64,000 nt of DNA from Palsa-506 sp963709075 (lineage in GTDB: Bacteria; Actinomycetota; Actinomycetes; Streptosporangiales; Streptosporangiaceae), in NCBI GenBank assembly GCA_963709075.1, contig CAVPUY010000006.1:1-64000 (forward strand), given 5' to 3'. This document shows positions 51,431 through 59,820 of this stretch, one piece after another; position 1 is the stretch's first letter, and each line of letters starts with the position of its first letter. A program made the position numbers and the translations under genes. The notes under the pieces were generated by a model. The model ran no database searches. It was not told the origin of the DNA and saw only the letters and a program-made list of their open reading frames with translations.

Positions 51431-51464
51431 GGTGACCAGCCGGCGGCCCGCTCCCGGCCAGGGA

Positions 51465-52112
51465 TCAGCGCCGCCCGGCCGGCTCCGCCGTCGACGGCCC
51501 GACGTGGGCGTCGAGCCAGGCGCTGAGCGGGCGCGCGGCGGCCAGGAAGCCGGCCACGCGGTCCCGCGCGGCCGCCGTCCCGAGCCAGGGCCCGGCCGGC
51601 CATTCCTGCCAGGCGACCAGGCCCTTGTGCCGGAGCAGCTCGATCCTCGGGTGATCCGCGGGGTACCCCCGCGGCGCGGTCTTCAGCGAATCGTGCCCGT
51701 GCACGCTGATGCCGCGGCGCGTCACCCCGCTTATCGCGGCCGCCAGGCTCTCGCCGGTGTCATCGCCGGCCACCGCCTGGCGGTAGCGCTGCAGCTGGTC
51801 CGGGGTCATGCCGTACATCCCGTCGCCCGCCGCCAGGCCGCGCGCGGAAAGCTGGATGTAGCCGCTGCCGACAAGCGCGCCGATATGCGTCTTGTACAGC
51901 GACTTGTCCGTGCTGAACCGGACATCCCGGTACGGCCGGAAGATCCGGGCTTCGCCGTACTCCGGCGCGAGCTCAGCCACGAGCTCGGTCATCGGGCCGA
52001 GCACCATCTCGTCGTAGACCGCCTTGTGCCTGGTCCAGTAGGTCTTCGAATTGTCCGCCTCGAGCCCCTCGTAGAACTCGAGCGCCTCGGCCGGCCACCC
52101 CTCGAATGCCAT
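51465..52112 (-). CDS. DUF2461 protein
   Basis: A 215-residue protein of the TIGR02453 family: FEGWPAEALEFYEGLEADNS, RIFRPYRDVRFSTDKSLYKT and HIGALVGSGYIQLSARGLAA. The family is widespread and uncharacterised. The ATG at 52112 follows GGAGG. The 34-bp gap to the exporter stop is convergent. Confidence 0.9.
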   Translation of the reverse strand: MAFEGWPAEALEFYEGLEADNSKTYWTRHKAVYDEMVLGPMTELVAELAPEYGEARIFRPYRDVRFSTDKSLYKTHIGALVGSGYIQLSARGLAAGDGMYGMTPDQLQRYRQAVAGDDTGESLAAAISGVTRRGISVHGHDSLKTAPRGYPADHPRIELLRHKGLVAWQEWPAGPWLGTAAARDRVAGFLAAARPLSAWLDAHVGPSTAEPAGRR

Positions 52113-52350
52113 CCGGCCTCCTCCCGGTCACAGTCGGCTGGCCCACGGCGCCAGTCCGGATAAAAGCTAAGACCTGGAAAGCTTATTAACGGGATCGCGC
52201 GTGGCCGGTGCCGGCCAGACGGCGCCGCGCGGTACGACGGCGTGCCCGCCGATGATCTCGTTCGCACCCCGGGCACCCGCGGGCCGGAGGGGCCGGCCGG
52301 GTCGGCCCGATTCGGCGCCGTGCGGCCGGCGGCTAGGCCATGATGGCCTG

Positions 52351-52722
52351 ATGATTGACCACCTTTCGATCCAGTGCGCGGACGTGGCGGCGAGCGCGGC
52401 GTTCTATGATGCGGTACTCGCCCCGCTCGGCGGCGGCAGGGTGATGGACTTCGGCGAGGTCATCGGCTTCGGCGTACCGCCCATGCCGGACTTCTGGATC
52501 GGCCGGCAAACGAGCGGCGAAGGGTTCCGTGAGTCGCATATCGCGTTCGCCGCGTCCAGCCGGGCGGCCGTGCGGGCCTTCTTCGACGCAGCGGTCGCGG
52601 CCGGCGCCGAAGTGCTGCACCAGCCCCGTGTCTGGCCCGAGTACCACCCCAGCTATTACGGGGCCTTCGTGCGCGACCCCGACGGCAACAACACCGAGGC
52701 CGTCTGCCACCTGCCCGAGTAG
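52351..52722 (+). CDS. VOC-family (glyoxalase-like) protein
   Basis: A 123-residue VOC protein: MIDHLSIQCADVAASAAFYD at the N-terminus, FRESHIAFAASSRAAVRAFF in the centre and RDPDGNNTEAVCHL at the end, which is the common glyoxalase-like pattern with DPDGN. H and E in these motifs are candidate metal ligands. The start is the ATG at 52351; upstream sequence in that frame lacks family similarity. Confidence 0.9.
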   Translation: MIDHLSIQCADVAASAAFYDAVLAPLGGGRVMDFGEVIGFGVPPMPDFWIGRQTSGEGFRESHIAFAASSRAAVRAFFDAAVAAGAEVLHQPRVWPEYHPSYYGAFVRDPDGNNTEAVCHLPE

Positions 52723-52896
52723 CGCGGCGACGGCCTGCCTGGCCGCGCCGGGGCTGACCGGGTAGCGGCCTGGCGATCAGCAGCTGATCGCCGGCGGCCA
52801 CGATCACGTCCTCGCCGATACCCCAAGGACGCGGACGAGGAGCACGATCACGCTGTCATCGTCTCGCCGGCTCAGCGCGGTCAGCGCCGAGACGGG

Positions 52897-53496
52897 TCAG
52901 GAAAACACTGCCTGGCTGAGGCTGAACAGGCCGAAGCCGGTGAGCGCCGCCGCGCCGGCCAGCCGGACCCAGCGCTCAGGGAGACGGCCGAGCACCTTGG
53001 GGCCGACGAAGACCGCGAGCCCGGATACCGTCCACAGCGCGAGCGCGGCCGCCACCGCCACGATCAGCGGATCCTGGTAACGGGCAGCGAAGTTGGCCGT
53101 GGTGAGCTGGGTGATGTCGCCCCACTCGCCGATGAACACCACGGCGAAGCTGGTCGCGGCGACCCGCAGCTCGCTCGGCGGCGGTGCCCCGAGCCTGGCC
53201 GCGTCCAGCCCGGGCTCGGCTTCGTCCCCCGGGCCTGACCTGAGCATCCACACCGCTCCGCCGAGGAACAGCGCGGCGCTGGCAAGCTGCACGACCTGAT
53301 GCGGCGCCGCGGTGAGCAGGCTGCCCACCGTGACGGCGAGGCCGACATGCACGCCGAACGCTGCCATCACGCCGAGCCACACCTGCCACGGCTGGTACCG
53401 CGTGCCGAGCAGCAGCGCCGCGAACAGCGACTTATCCGGCAGCTCGGTCACGAACGTAACTGCGAACACCGTCGCCAGCAGCGCGGCAGCGGGCAC
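52897..53496 (-). CDS. GDT1/TMEM165-family (UPF0016) cation exporter
   Basis: About 199 residues with six hydrophobic helices in two repeats. Each repeat carries the family motif: TELPDKSLFAALLLG and IGEWGDITQLTTANF, supplying the acidic residues for Mn2+ or Ca2+ exchange. The GTG at 53496 is taken as the start; an in-frame ATG at 53538 would extend the protein into the riboswitch expression region. Upstream lies a yybP-ykoY riboswitch, which points to Mn2+ as the physiological cation. Members protect cells from Mn2+ excess. Confidence 0.92.
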   Translation of the reverse strand: MPAAALLATVFAVTFVTELPDKSLFAALLLGTRYQPWQVWLGVMAAFGVHVGLAVTVGSLLTAAPHQVVQLASAALFLGGAVWMLRSGPGDEAEPGLDAARLGAPPPSELRVAATSFAVVFIGEWGDITQLTTANFAARYQDPLIVAVAAALALWTVSGLAVFVGPKVLGRLPERWVRLAGAAALTGFGLFSLSQAVFS

Positions 53497-53570
53497 CGGG
53501 CACGAACCTTCCCGGTCCGGATCGGCTGGCGGGAACAACGGCAGACCCCGCCAGATGAGCCGGACTCATC

Positions 53571-53672
53571 GGCGAAGGTCTCGTCCACCCCGTCCCGTGG
53601 GGCCCGGCGACCGGGTGCGGTCAGCGCACCAGCATGTCGATCAGCCAGCGAGGGACTACTCCCCTTCGGGCC
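53571..53672 (-). promoter_or_regulatory. yybP-ykoY manganese riboswitch
   Basis: On the minus strand CGAAGGGGAGTAGT begins at 53668 and GACGAGACCTTCGCC ends at 53571. GGGGAGTAG and GAGACCTT are the two conserved metal-binding loops of yybP-ykoY RNAs, and CGAAGG pairs with CCTTCG to form P1. A -10 TATAGT lies at 53680-53675. Downstream, TGGCGGG and CCCGCCA can form a second hairpin before the gene, a plausible expression platform. Mn2+ binding normally turns such genes on. The recognition rests on motif and position, before a GDT1-family gene. Confidence 0.88.
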
Positions 53673-53925
53673 CCACTATAGGACAGTCGCCTCGCTGGGC
53701 GCCGTGATTATCGTCGCGGCCCGGGCGCATCTAAGGCCGGCCTGGCGCAGCCCGGCTGAGCAGCCGGGCTCGGCGAGGGCAAAGCAGCGCCTCGTGACCT
53801 GCCGACTTCCCGCACTCCCGGTGTTTGCCGGCAAAATCACCGTAAAGTGCGCTGCAGGGCCACTGAGCCTGCGGCGAGGCCGGGGGGCTGCGACCAACAC
53901 CACGGGGGCGAGGAGGAGGGGACAC

Positions 53926-55481
53926 GTGACATCGCCGATGGTTACCCGCGCGACGGGCACCAGCCTGCAGCGGCTGGCCGAAGAGTCGTGGGACCGGGTG
54001 GCAGTCGGCTCCGTGCTGCACTACGAGGGGACGATCTGGACCGGCGCGCAGCTTGCCGAGCGGGTCCGCCGGGTCAGCGGCGGGCTGCGCTCAGCCGGCC
54101 TGCGGCCGGGCGAGCGGGTCGTGGTCTGCATGGCCAACTGCCCCGAGGTGGGCATCACCTACCAGGCCATCTGGCGTGCCGGGGGGGTAGCCACCCCGGT
54201 GCTCTTCCTGCTCAGCGAAGACGAGCTGCGGTACGTGCTGGCTGACAGCGGCGCCGCCTACGCGGTTACCACCCCGGAGTTCCTGCCTAAGGTTCTCGCG
54301 GCAGCGTCCGGCCCGGACGGCGTCCGCGGCGTCATCGTGTGCGGTGAGCTGCCGGCTGATGAGGGGATCGGCCCCGCGCTGTTGCGTTATTCAAAATTGG
54401 AGACCGGCTCGGAGGCAGAGCTTGTCGATGCCGATCCCACCGGGCTGGCCGCGCTGCTTTACACCGGCGGCACCACCGGCCGGGCCAAGGGCGTGATGAT
54501 CAGCCATGACGCGCTGTCCGCGGCTGCCTGGGCAGCGACAGCGACCTCGTACGAAGGGCCTGCCGGCCGGCGCTGCTGCCGCTGCCGCTCTCGCATGTCT
54601 ACGGGCTGATGGTCAGCGTGATGTCGCTGCACTCGCCGGACCCGGCGACCACGGTGCTGATGCGCTCGTTCGATCCCGCCGGGTGGCTCAGGCTCGCAGC
54701 GGAGCACCGGGTCAGCATCAGCCCGCTGGTCCCGTCCATGCTGCAGATGCTGCTGCGGCAGCCGCTCGAGGACTACGACCTGTCCGCGCTTGAGCGCATC
54801 ACCAGCGGCGCGGCGCCGCTGCCGCGGCAGGTAGCCGAGGAATTCAGCCTGCGGCTGCCGAAGGTGGAGATCGCCGAGGGCTACGGCTGCACGGAGACGG
54901 CGGCCATCATCGCCACGTCCCCGGTCGGCGCGGCGCGGCGCGGCAGCGTCGGCAGGCCAGCCCCGGGGGTGGAGGTGCGGATCGAGTGCGCCGACGGGTC
55001 AGCGGCTGGACCGGGCCAAGACGGCGAGATCTGCGTCCGCGGCCCGGTGGTGATGAGCGGTTACTGGCACGCCGAGCGGGAAACCGAGCAGGCGCTGCGC
55101 GGCGGCTGGCTGCATACCGGCGACGTCGGCCGCCTGGACGCCGACGGCTACCTGTACATCGTGGACCGGATCAAGGACGTGATCATCCGCGGCGGGTACA
55201 ACGTTTACCCGCGTGACATCGAGGATGTCCTGCTCGAGCACCCGGACGTGCTGGCCGCGGCCGTAGTCGGCCGCCCTGACGAAACTCACGGCGAGGAGGT
55301 GGTCGCGTTCGTGCAGCTCCGCGAGGGGGCCGCCGCCGGGCCCGCCGACCTTGTCGAGTTCGGCCGGATCCGGCTGTCCGCGGTGAAATACCCGCGCGAG
55401 GTGCGGATCATCGATCAGATCCCGCTGACCAGCGTGATGAAGACCGACCGGAAGCGGCTCCGCGCCTCGCTCACCGGCTGA
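53926..55481 (+). pseudogene. AMP-forming acyl-CoA synthetase-like ligase, frameshifted
   Basis: A roughly 517-residue adenylate-forming enzyme in two frames. The first has the P-loop LLYTGGTTGRAKGVMISH. After a break at 54553-54570, beside a GCCGGC, the second continues PALLPLPLSHVYGLMVSVMS, then GEICVRGPVVMSGYW, GWLHTGDVGRLDADGYLYIV and IIRGGYNVYPRDIEDVL. The catalytic lysine near the C-terminus is in TSVMKTDRKRLR. The enzyme activates a carboxylic acid as acyl-AMP, then as CoA ester. The GTG at 53926 is preceded by GAGGAGGAGGG. The substrate is unknown. Confidence 0.87.
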
Positions 55482-55498
55482 GCCGCTGCAGGGCCGGA

Positions 55499-57369
55499 TC
55501 AGCCGGCTGGCCGGATTCCAGCGTCCGCCGTGGCCGGCCCGCTGGCCCGGGCGGAAGGATCCGCCCCCGGGCCGGCCTGAGCGAGCGCGCCTGCGAGCAA
55601 GCGTGCCCGCGCCGGCTGAGCAGGCGTGCCCGCGCCCTGGGCCGGCGTGCCGGTGCCGGCGCGGGCCTGGGCGTGTGCGTCGGCGCGGTGCACGTACTTG
55701 CCGCCGCGCAGCAGCGAGGCCAGCGCCGCGATCACGCACATGGCCGCGGCGAAGCCGAACGCGACGGCCAGGCCACGGGAGAACGACGGCGAGATCAGCG
55801 CGGGAAAGAACGAGTGGCCGGTCAGGTAGGCAGCGCGACCCGCGGGTAGCTGGTGCAGCACCGGCCCGAGCAGCTTCTGCACCGGGTTGTAGCCGAGCAG
55901 CGACGCGAACAGCACGGAGACCGGCGGCAGCGCCGCCACCCGGGCGGCGTCGGCGGCCGGGACGCCCTGGGCGACCAGGCCGTGCTGCAGCGTGCCGGGC
56001 AGCGAGCCGGCCAGGCCGAGGATGATCAGCGTGAAGAAGATGCCGATCGACAGCACCATGGCCGAGTTCTGGAATGTCGCGCTCATCCCGGCGCCGACGC
56101 CGCGCTGCTCGGGCGGCAGGCTGTTCATGATCCCGGCGCGGTTCGGCGAGGCGAACAGGCCCATCCCGATGCCGTTGAGCAGCAGGATCAGCGCGAACTC
56201 CCCGTACTCGAAGTTGACCGGCAGCTGCAGCAGGAGCAGGAAGGACGCCGCGGCTACCAGCATGCCGCCGGTGGCGAAGGGCCGGGCGCCGAATCGGTCG
56301 GACAGCCAGCCCGATACCGGCCCGGCAACCAGGAAGCCGAGGGTCAGCGGCAGCATCGCGATCCCGGCCCATAGCGGGGTCGCGCTGAAGCTGTAGCCAT
56401 GCCGCGGCAGGTAGATGCCCTGCAGCCAGATGATCAGGATGAACATCAGGCCGCCCCGGCCGAGCCCGGCCAGCAGGCTGGACACGTTGCCGGCGGTGAA
56501 CGGCCGGATCCGGAACAGGCCGAGCCGGAACATCGGCTCCGGAACCCTGGTCTCGATCACGCAGAACGCGGCGAGCAGCGCGATCCCGCCGGCGATCATG
56601 GTGATCACCCGCGGGCTGGTCCAGCCCATCGTGTGCCCGCCGTACGGCTGGATGCCGTAGGTGATGCCGGCCAGCAGGGCGATCAGCCCGGCGGCGAAGG
56701 TCAGGTTGCCCCACCAGTCCAGCCGGGCCGCCTGCGGATGCCCATCTCGCGCAGCCGCAGGTATGACCACACGGTGCCGAGCACCCCGAACGGGACGGAC
56801 ACCAGGAAGACGTAGCGCCAGCCGATCGGCCCGAGCACGCCGCCGAGCACCAGCCCGATGAACGACCCGGCGATGCCGGCCACCTGGTTCAGGCCGAGCG
56901 CGAGCCCGCGCTCGTCGTGCGGGAACGCGTCGGTAAGGATCGCGCTTGAGTTGGCCATCAGCATCGCGCCGCCCACGCCCTGCAGGATCCGCATTCCGAT
57001 CAGCCAGTACGCAGCGGCGCTGCCGTGCAGCCAGGTCAGCGACAGCAGCACGGAGAAGAACGCGAACAGCGCGAAGCCTAGGTTGAACATCTTGACCCGG
57101 CCGTACATGTCGCCGAGCCGGCCGAAGCTGACCACCAGCACGGCGGTCACCACGATGTAACCCATGATCAGCCAGAGCAGCAGGCTGGTGTTGGCCGGCT
57201 GCAGCGGGTCCACCCCGATGCCGCGGAAGATGTCCGGCAGCGCGATCAGCATGATCGAGGCGTTGACCGTTGCCATCAGCATGCCGAGTGTCGTGTTGGA
57301 CAGCGCGATCCATTTGTACCCGGGACCGGGCGGCGCTGGCTGGGCCGGGCACGGGCGGCGCGACAGCAT
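55499..57369 (-). pseudogene. DHA2-family MFS exporter, frameshifted
   Basis: A roughly 620-residue transporter in two frames. The 5' frame holds LGMLMATVNASIMLIALPDI, GRLGDMYGRVKMF (motif A) and ILQGVGGAMLMAN. The 3' frame resumes at ARLDWWGNLTFAAGLIALLA and carries the remaining helices, ending in a long disordered Ala/Pro/Gln-rich tail. The break lies at 56723-56742. The ATG at 57369 follows GGGAGGA. Upstream is operator-like site A. The product is likely an antiporter; the frame change, if real, removes the second half. Confidence 0.87.
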
Positions 57370-57420
57370 GTTGGTTCCTCCCGGGGCTCGGTGCCCCATG
57401 AAATCCGCTACTTGAAGCTT

Positions 57421-57446
57421 ATTAGTTGCTTAATGCAAACTAACAT
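57421..57446. promoter_or_regulatory. Operator-like site A
   Basis: ATTAGTTGCTTAATGCAA then ACTAACAT. Inner arms TTAGTT and AACTAA are inverted. 23 of 26 positions are identical to site B at 59001-59026. It lies 52 bases upstream of the exporter start and is AT-rich against a 70 percent GC background, so it probably also contains promoter elements. A MarR- or TetR-type regulator is a possible binder. Confidence 0.7.
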
Positions 57447-57470
57447 AGGTGGCCGGCTTATTCCAGCGGC

Positions 57471-57700
57471 CCGCGCACGCCCCCGGCCCCGCGCACGCCC
57501 CCGGCCCGGAACGGCGTTCCGCCTGATGAATGGGGAAAAGGTGTCGCCCTGGCGACACCGGAACCCCATCCACCAGGCGGAACGCTCCACACCAGGAACG
57601 GTCACCTCAGCAGCATCAAAGGCATCACTCACGGCCCGGCGGCAGCGCCGCCAGGTGGCCAGCCGCGCCCGGCGGCAGCGCCGCCCAGGTGGCCAGCCGC
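57471..57700. repeat. Tandem repeats and 72-nt branched hairpin
   Basis: An 18-bp unit (CCGCGCACGCCCCCGGCC) is repeated exactly at 57471-57488 and 57489-57506. Then 57514-57535 pairs with 57564-57585 (20 of 22), enclosing a second perfect 9-bp hairpin, GGTGTCGCC with GGCGACACC, with loops AAAA and GGAA on either side. A 32-33-bp unit containing CGGCGGCAGCGCCGCC is repeated at 57635-57667 and 57668-57700. The region lies between site A and the hypothetical gene. It could be a small RNA, an attachment-like structure or a miniature element. No protein frame was credible. Confidence 0.75.
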
Positions 57701-57745
57701 TGCCGATGGCGTGCGCTGACGGCCGGATCGCCGGATGATGACATC

Positions 57746-58990
57746 GTGGCCAGTCACGACGACGTCCGCCCCGGCGGGCCGGAGCAGGGCGACGTCGTGC
57801 GGTTCGGCCCGGCACGCCCGCGCCGGCGGCCGCCACGGTGGATTCCGGTGGCCGCGTCGGTGCTCGTCGGCGCGGGCGTCGCGGCGGGTATCGCAGCGGG
57901 TGTCGCCATGACAATCGCGCACCGCACCAAGCCGACGGCGACGGCGCCTGCGACGGCGGCGGCATCAGGAACGGCGAAGGCTCCTGCGCCGGCGGGCGCC
58001 GCTCCGATCGTGGTGACCCGGCTCGGTCGTCCGCTGCTCGGCGTCCGGGCCGGCTGGGACCTGTTCGCGCTGGGCCAGACCGACTCCGCGCTGGGCCAGA
58101 CCGACTCCGCGCTGGGCGGGGAAGCGCTGGTCCGCATTCAGCCGGCCCGCGGCCTGATCACCCGCACGGTCATCCCGCCGCTGCTCAGCAGCGGGCCCGT
58201 TTCGTTCCTCGCAGGCCCGCATCAGGTAATCATCCGCCCGCTTGACCTCGTGCCCGGTTACCTCGTGCCGGACGGGCAGCCAGCCCGGGGCCTGCACGCC
58301 GCGCTCAGCCACGGGGGCATGGTGTTCCCCGGCCCGCGACCCGGCCAGCTGTGGTCACAAGGCGCGCGCGGCCTGCCCGCGCTGATGTCCCTCATCGACC
58401 CGGCTGGCCGCAAGCTCGGCCCGGTCATCCGGGTGCCCGCGGGCGGCTACTGGCCCGCTGCCCCGGATGGCAGCGGCTATCTCCTGATCCACTGGCGCGG
58501 CGCGGTGTACGACGCCAGGCCAGGCGGGCGCCGCCGGGTTACCACGGGGATGGTGGCGGCGGTCGGCCCGACCCGCTGGCTGGCTACCGACTGCGGTTAC
58601 CGGCACTGCACGGACATCGTGATCGACCCGGCGACCGGAGCCCGCCACGTGCTCGCCCGCGGCCTGCTAGCCCGGCACCGGGTCGGCCTCACCGTGCCCG
58701 GTGCCATCTCCCCCGACGGATCGACCGCCGCGCTATTCCTGTACGGCGCCCGCGGCCAGATCACCCTCCACCTGGTCAGCCTGAAAACGGGCATCAGCCG
58801 CGGAGTTCCCGTTAATGCTGATCGTCAGTCGCTTAACGTCAGCAGCATGGCCTGGTCGCCGGACAGCAAGTGGCTGTTTGCGGTCGCCGCGCACGGGAAG
58901 CTGGTTGCCGTGCGCGCCAGCACCGGGCGCGTGCGCGGCCTCGGCGCAGCGCTGCCACCGGTCAGCCAGCTGGCCATCAGGGCAGGATAG
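57746..58990 (+). CDS. Membrane-anchored WD40-like protein of unknown function
   Basis: About 414 residues. A basic N-terminal segment (ARPRRRPPRW) precedes one transmembrane helix (IPVAASVLVGAGVAAGIAAG), then an extracytoplasmic domain. That domain has repeated blade-like segments such as AISPDGSTAALFLYGA and VSSMAWSPDSKWLFAVAA, suggesting a beta-propeller. An Ala/Thr-rich linker follows the membrane helix. A 21-bp tandem duplication at 58067-58108 gives the repeat LGQTDSA twice. The GTG at 57746 is assigned as the first codon before the basic segment. I do not recognise a named family. It lies between sites A and B. Confidence 0.72.
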   Translation: MASHDDVRPGGPEQGDVVRFGPARPRRRPPRWIPVAASVLVGAGVAAGIAAGVAMTIAHRTKPTATAPATAAASGTAKAPAPAGAAPIVVTRLGRPLLGVRAGWDLFALGQTDSALGQTDSALGGEALVRIQPARGLITRTVIPPLLSSGPVSFLAGPHQVIIRPLDLVPGYLVPDGQPARGLHAALSHGGMVFPGPRPGQLWSQGARGLPALMSLIDPAGRKLGPVIRVPAGGYWPAAPDGSGYLLIHWRGAVYDARPGGRRRVTTGMVAAVGPTRWLATDCGYRHCTDIVIDPATGARHVLARGLLARHRVGLTVPGAISPDGSTAALFLYGARGQITLHLVSLKTGISRGVPVNADRQSLNVSSMAWSPDSKWLFAVAAHGKLVAVRASTGRVRGLGAALPPVSQLAIRAG

Positions 58991-59000
58991 CCGGGACTGG

Positions 59001-59026
59001 ATTAGTTGCTTAACACAAACTAATAT
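59001..59026. promoter_or_regulatory. Operator-like site B
   Basis: ATTAGTTGCTTAACACAA then ACTAATAT, with perfect 7-base arms ATTAGTT and AACTAAT. It matches site A at 23 of 26 positions. It lies just past the hypothetical gene and 20 bases before the first possible start of the universal stress protein gene. Confidence 0.72.
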
Positions 59027-59046
59027 CAGAGGTACAGCGTTGCCAA

Positions 59047-59790
59047 GTGGAGGCCGACAGCGCAACGGTTGTCGGGAACAGCCATGAACCACGCAGAGAC
59101 GCAGTTCAGCCCGGGCGGGCCAGATCGCCGCGCCCGGGCCGCCACCCCACCACAGCCCGGGCCTGCCCAGCCTCGCCCCGCACCGCCCGGGCCGCCACCG
59201 CCCGGGCCGCCCCAGCCCGGGCCGCCCAGCCCGCGCCGCCTCAGCCCGGGCCGCCCCGGCCCGCGCCGCCCCGGCCAAGATCCGCCCGGGCCGGGCCAGC
59301 ACAGCCCTGGCCTGCCCAGCCGTCTGGTCCTGCCCCCGGAGCGGACCCGCTGGGCCAGCGGCAACTGTCCGGGGATACCAGCCACCCGGTCGTCGTAGGC
59401 TACGACGGCTCGCCGTCGAGCCGGCATGCGCTCGCGTACGCGGCAGGCATGGCCCGGCGGCTTGACCGCCCGCTGCTGCTTGCCTACGTCACCCCCGGCA
59501 TCTGCTGCGAGCCGCTGACCGGGCAGGTCATCGGCGCGACCCGGGATGATGCCGAGCTGACCCGCTGGCTGCTTGCTGAGCTTGACGAGGTCTTCGACCG
59601 CGGTGACCTCGCCGTCAGCGTGATCACCCGGCGCGGAAACGCAGCCAGGGAGCTCGCCGCCACGGCCGACGAGTCGAGCGCCGACGCGCTGGTGGTCGGC
59701 GCGCCCGGGCACATCTGGCACCACGTGGCCGGCTCGGTACCCGGCTGGCTCGCCCGGCACGCGCACTGCCCGGTGATCGTCATACCCTGA
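59047..59790 (+). CDS. Universal stress protein with a low-complexity N-terminus
   Basis: The C-terminal 140 residues are a UspA domain: HPVVVGYDGSPSSRHALAYA at the start, then the ATP-type loop LVVGAPGHIWHHVAGSVPGW and CPVIVIP at the end. The first 100 residues are Ala/Pro/Arg-rich. Starting from an ATG at 59084 the adjacent frame reads a clean proline-rich repeat (PPGPPPPGPPQPGPP), so a frame change between 59120 and 59290 may hide a Pro-rich N-terminal domain joined to USP. The GTG at 59047 is the start in the USP frame. It is probably controlled from site B. Confidence 0.8.
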   Translation: MEADSATVVGNSHEPRRDAVQPGRARSPRPGRHPTTARACPASPRTARAATARAAPARAAQPAPPQPGPPRPAPPRPRSARAGPAQPWPAQPSGPAPGADPLGQRQLSGDTSHPVVVGYDGSPSSRHALAYAAGMARRLDRPLLLAYVTPGICCEPLTGQVIGATRDDAELTRWLLAELDEVFDRGDLAVSVITRRGNAARELAATADESSADALVVGAPGHIWHHVAGSVPGWLARHAHCPVIVIP

Positions 59791-59820
59791 GTCCGCTGGC
59801 GCCGGCCGGGCACGACGGAG

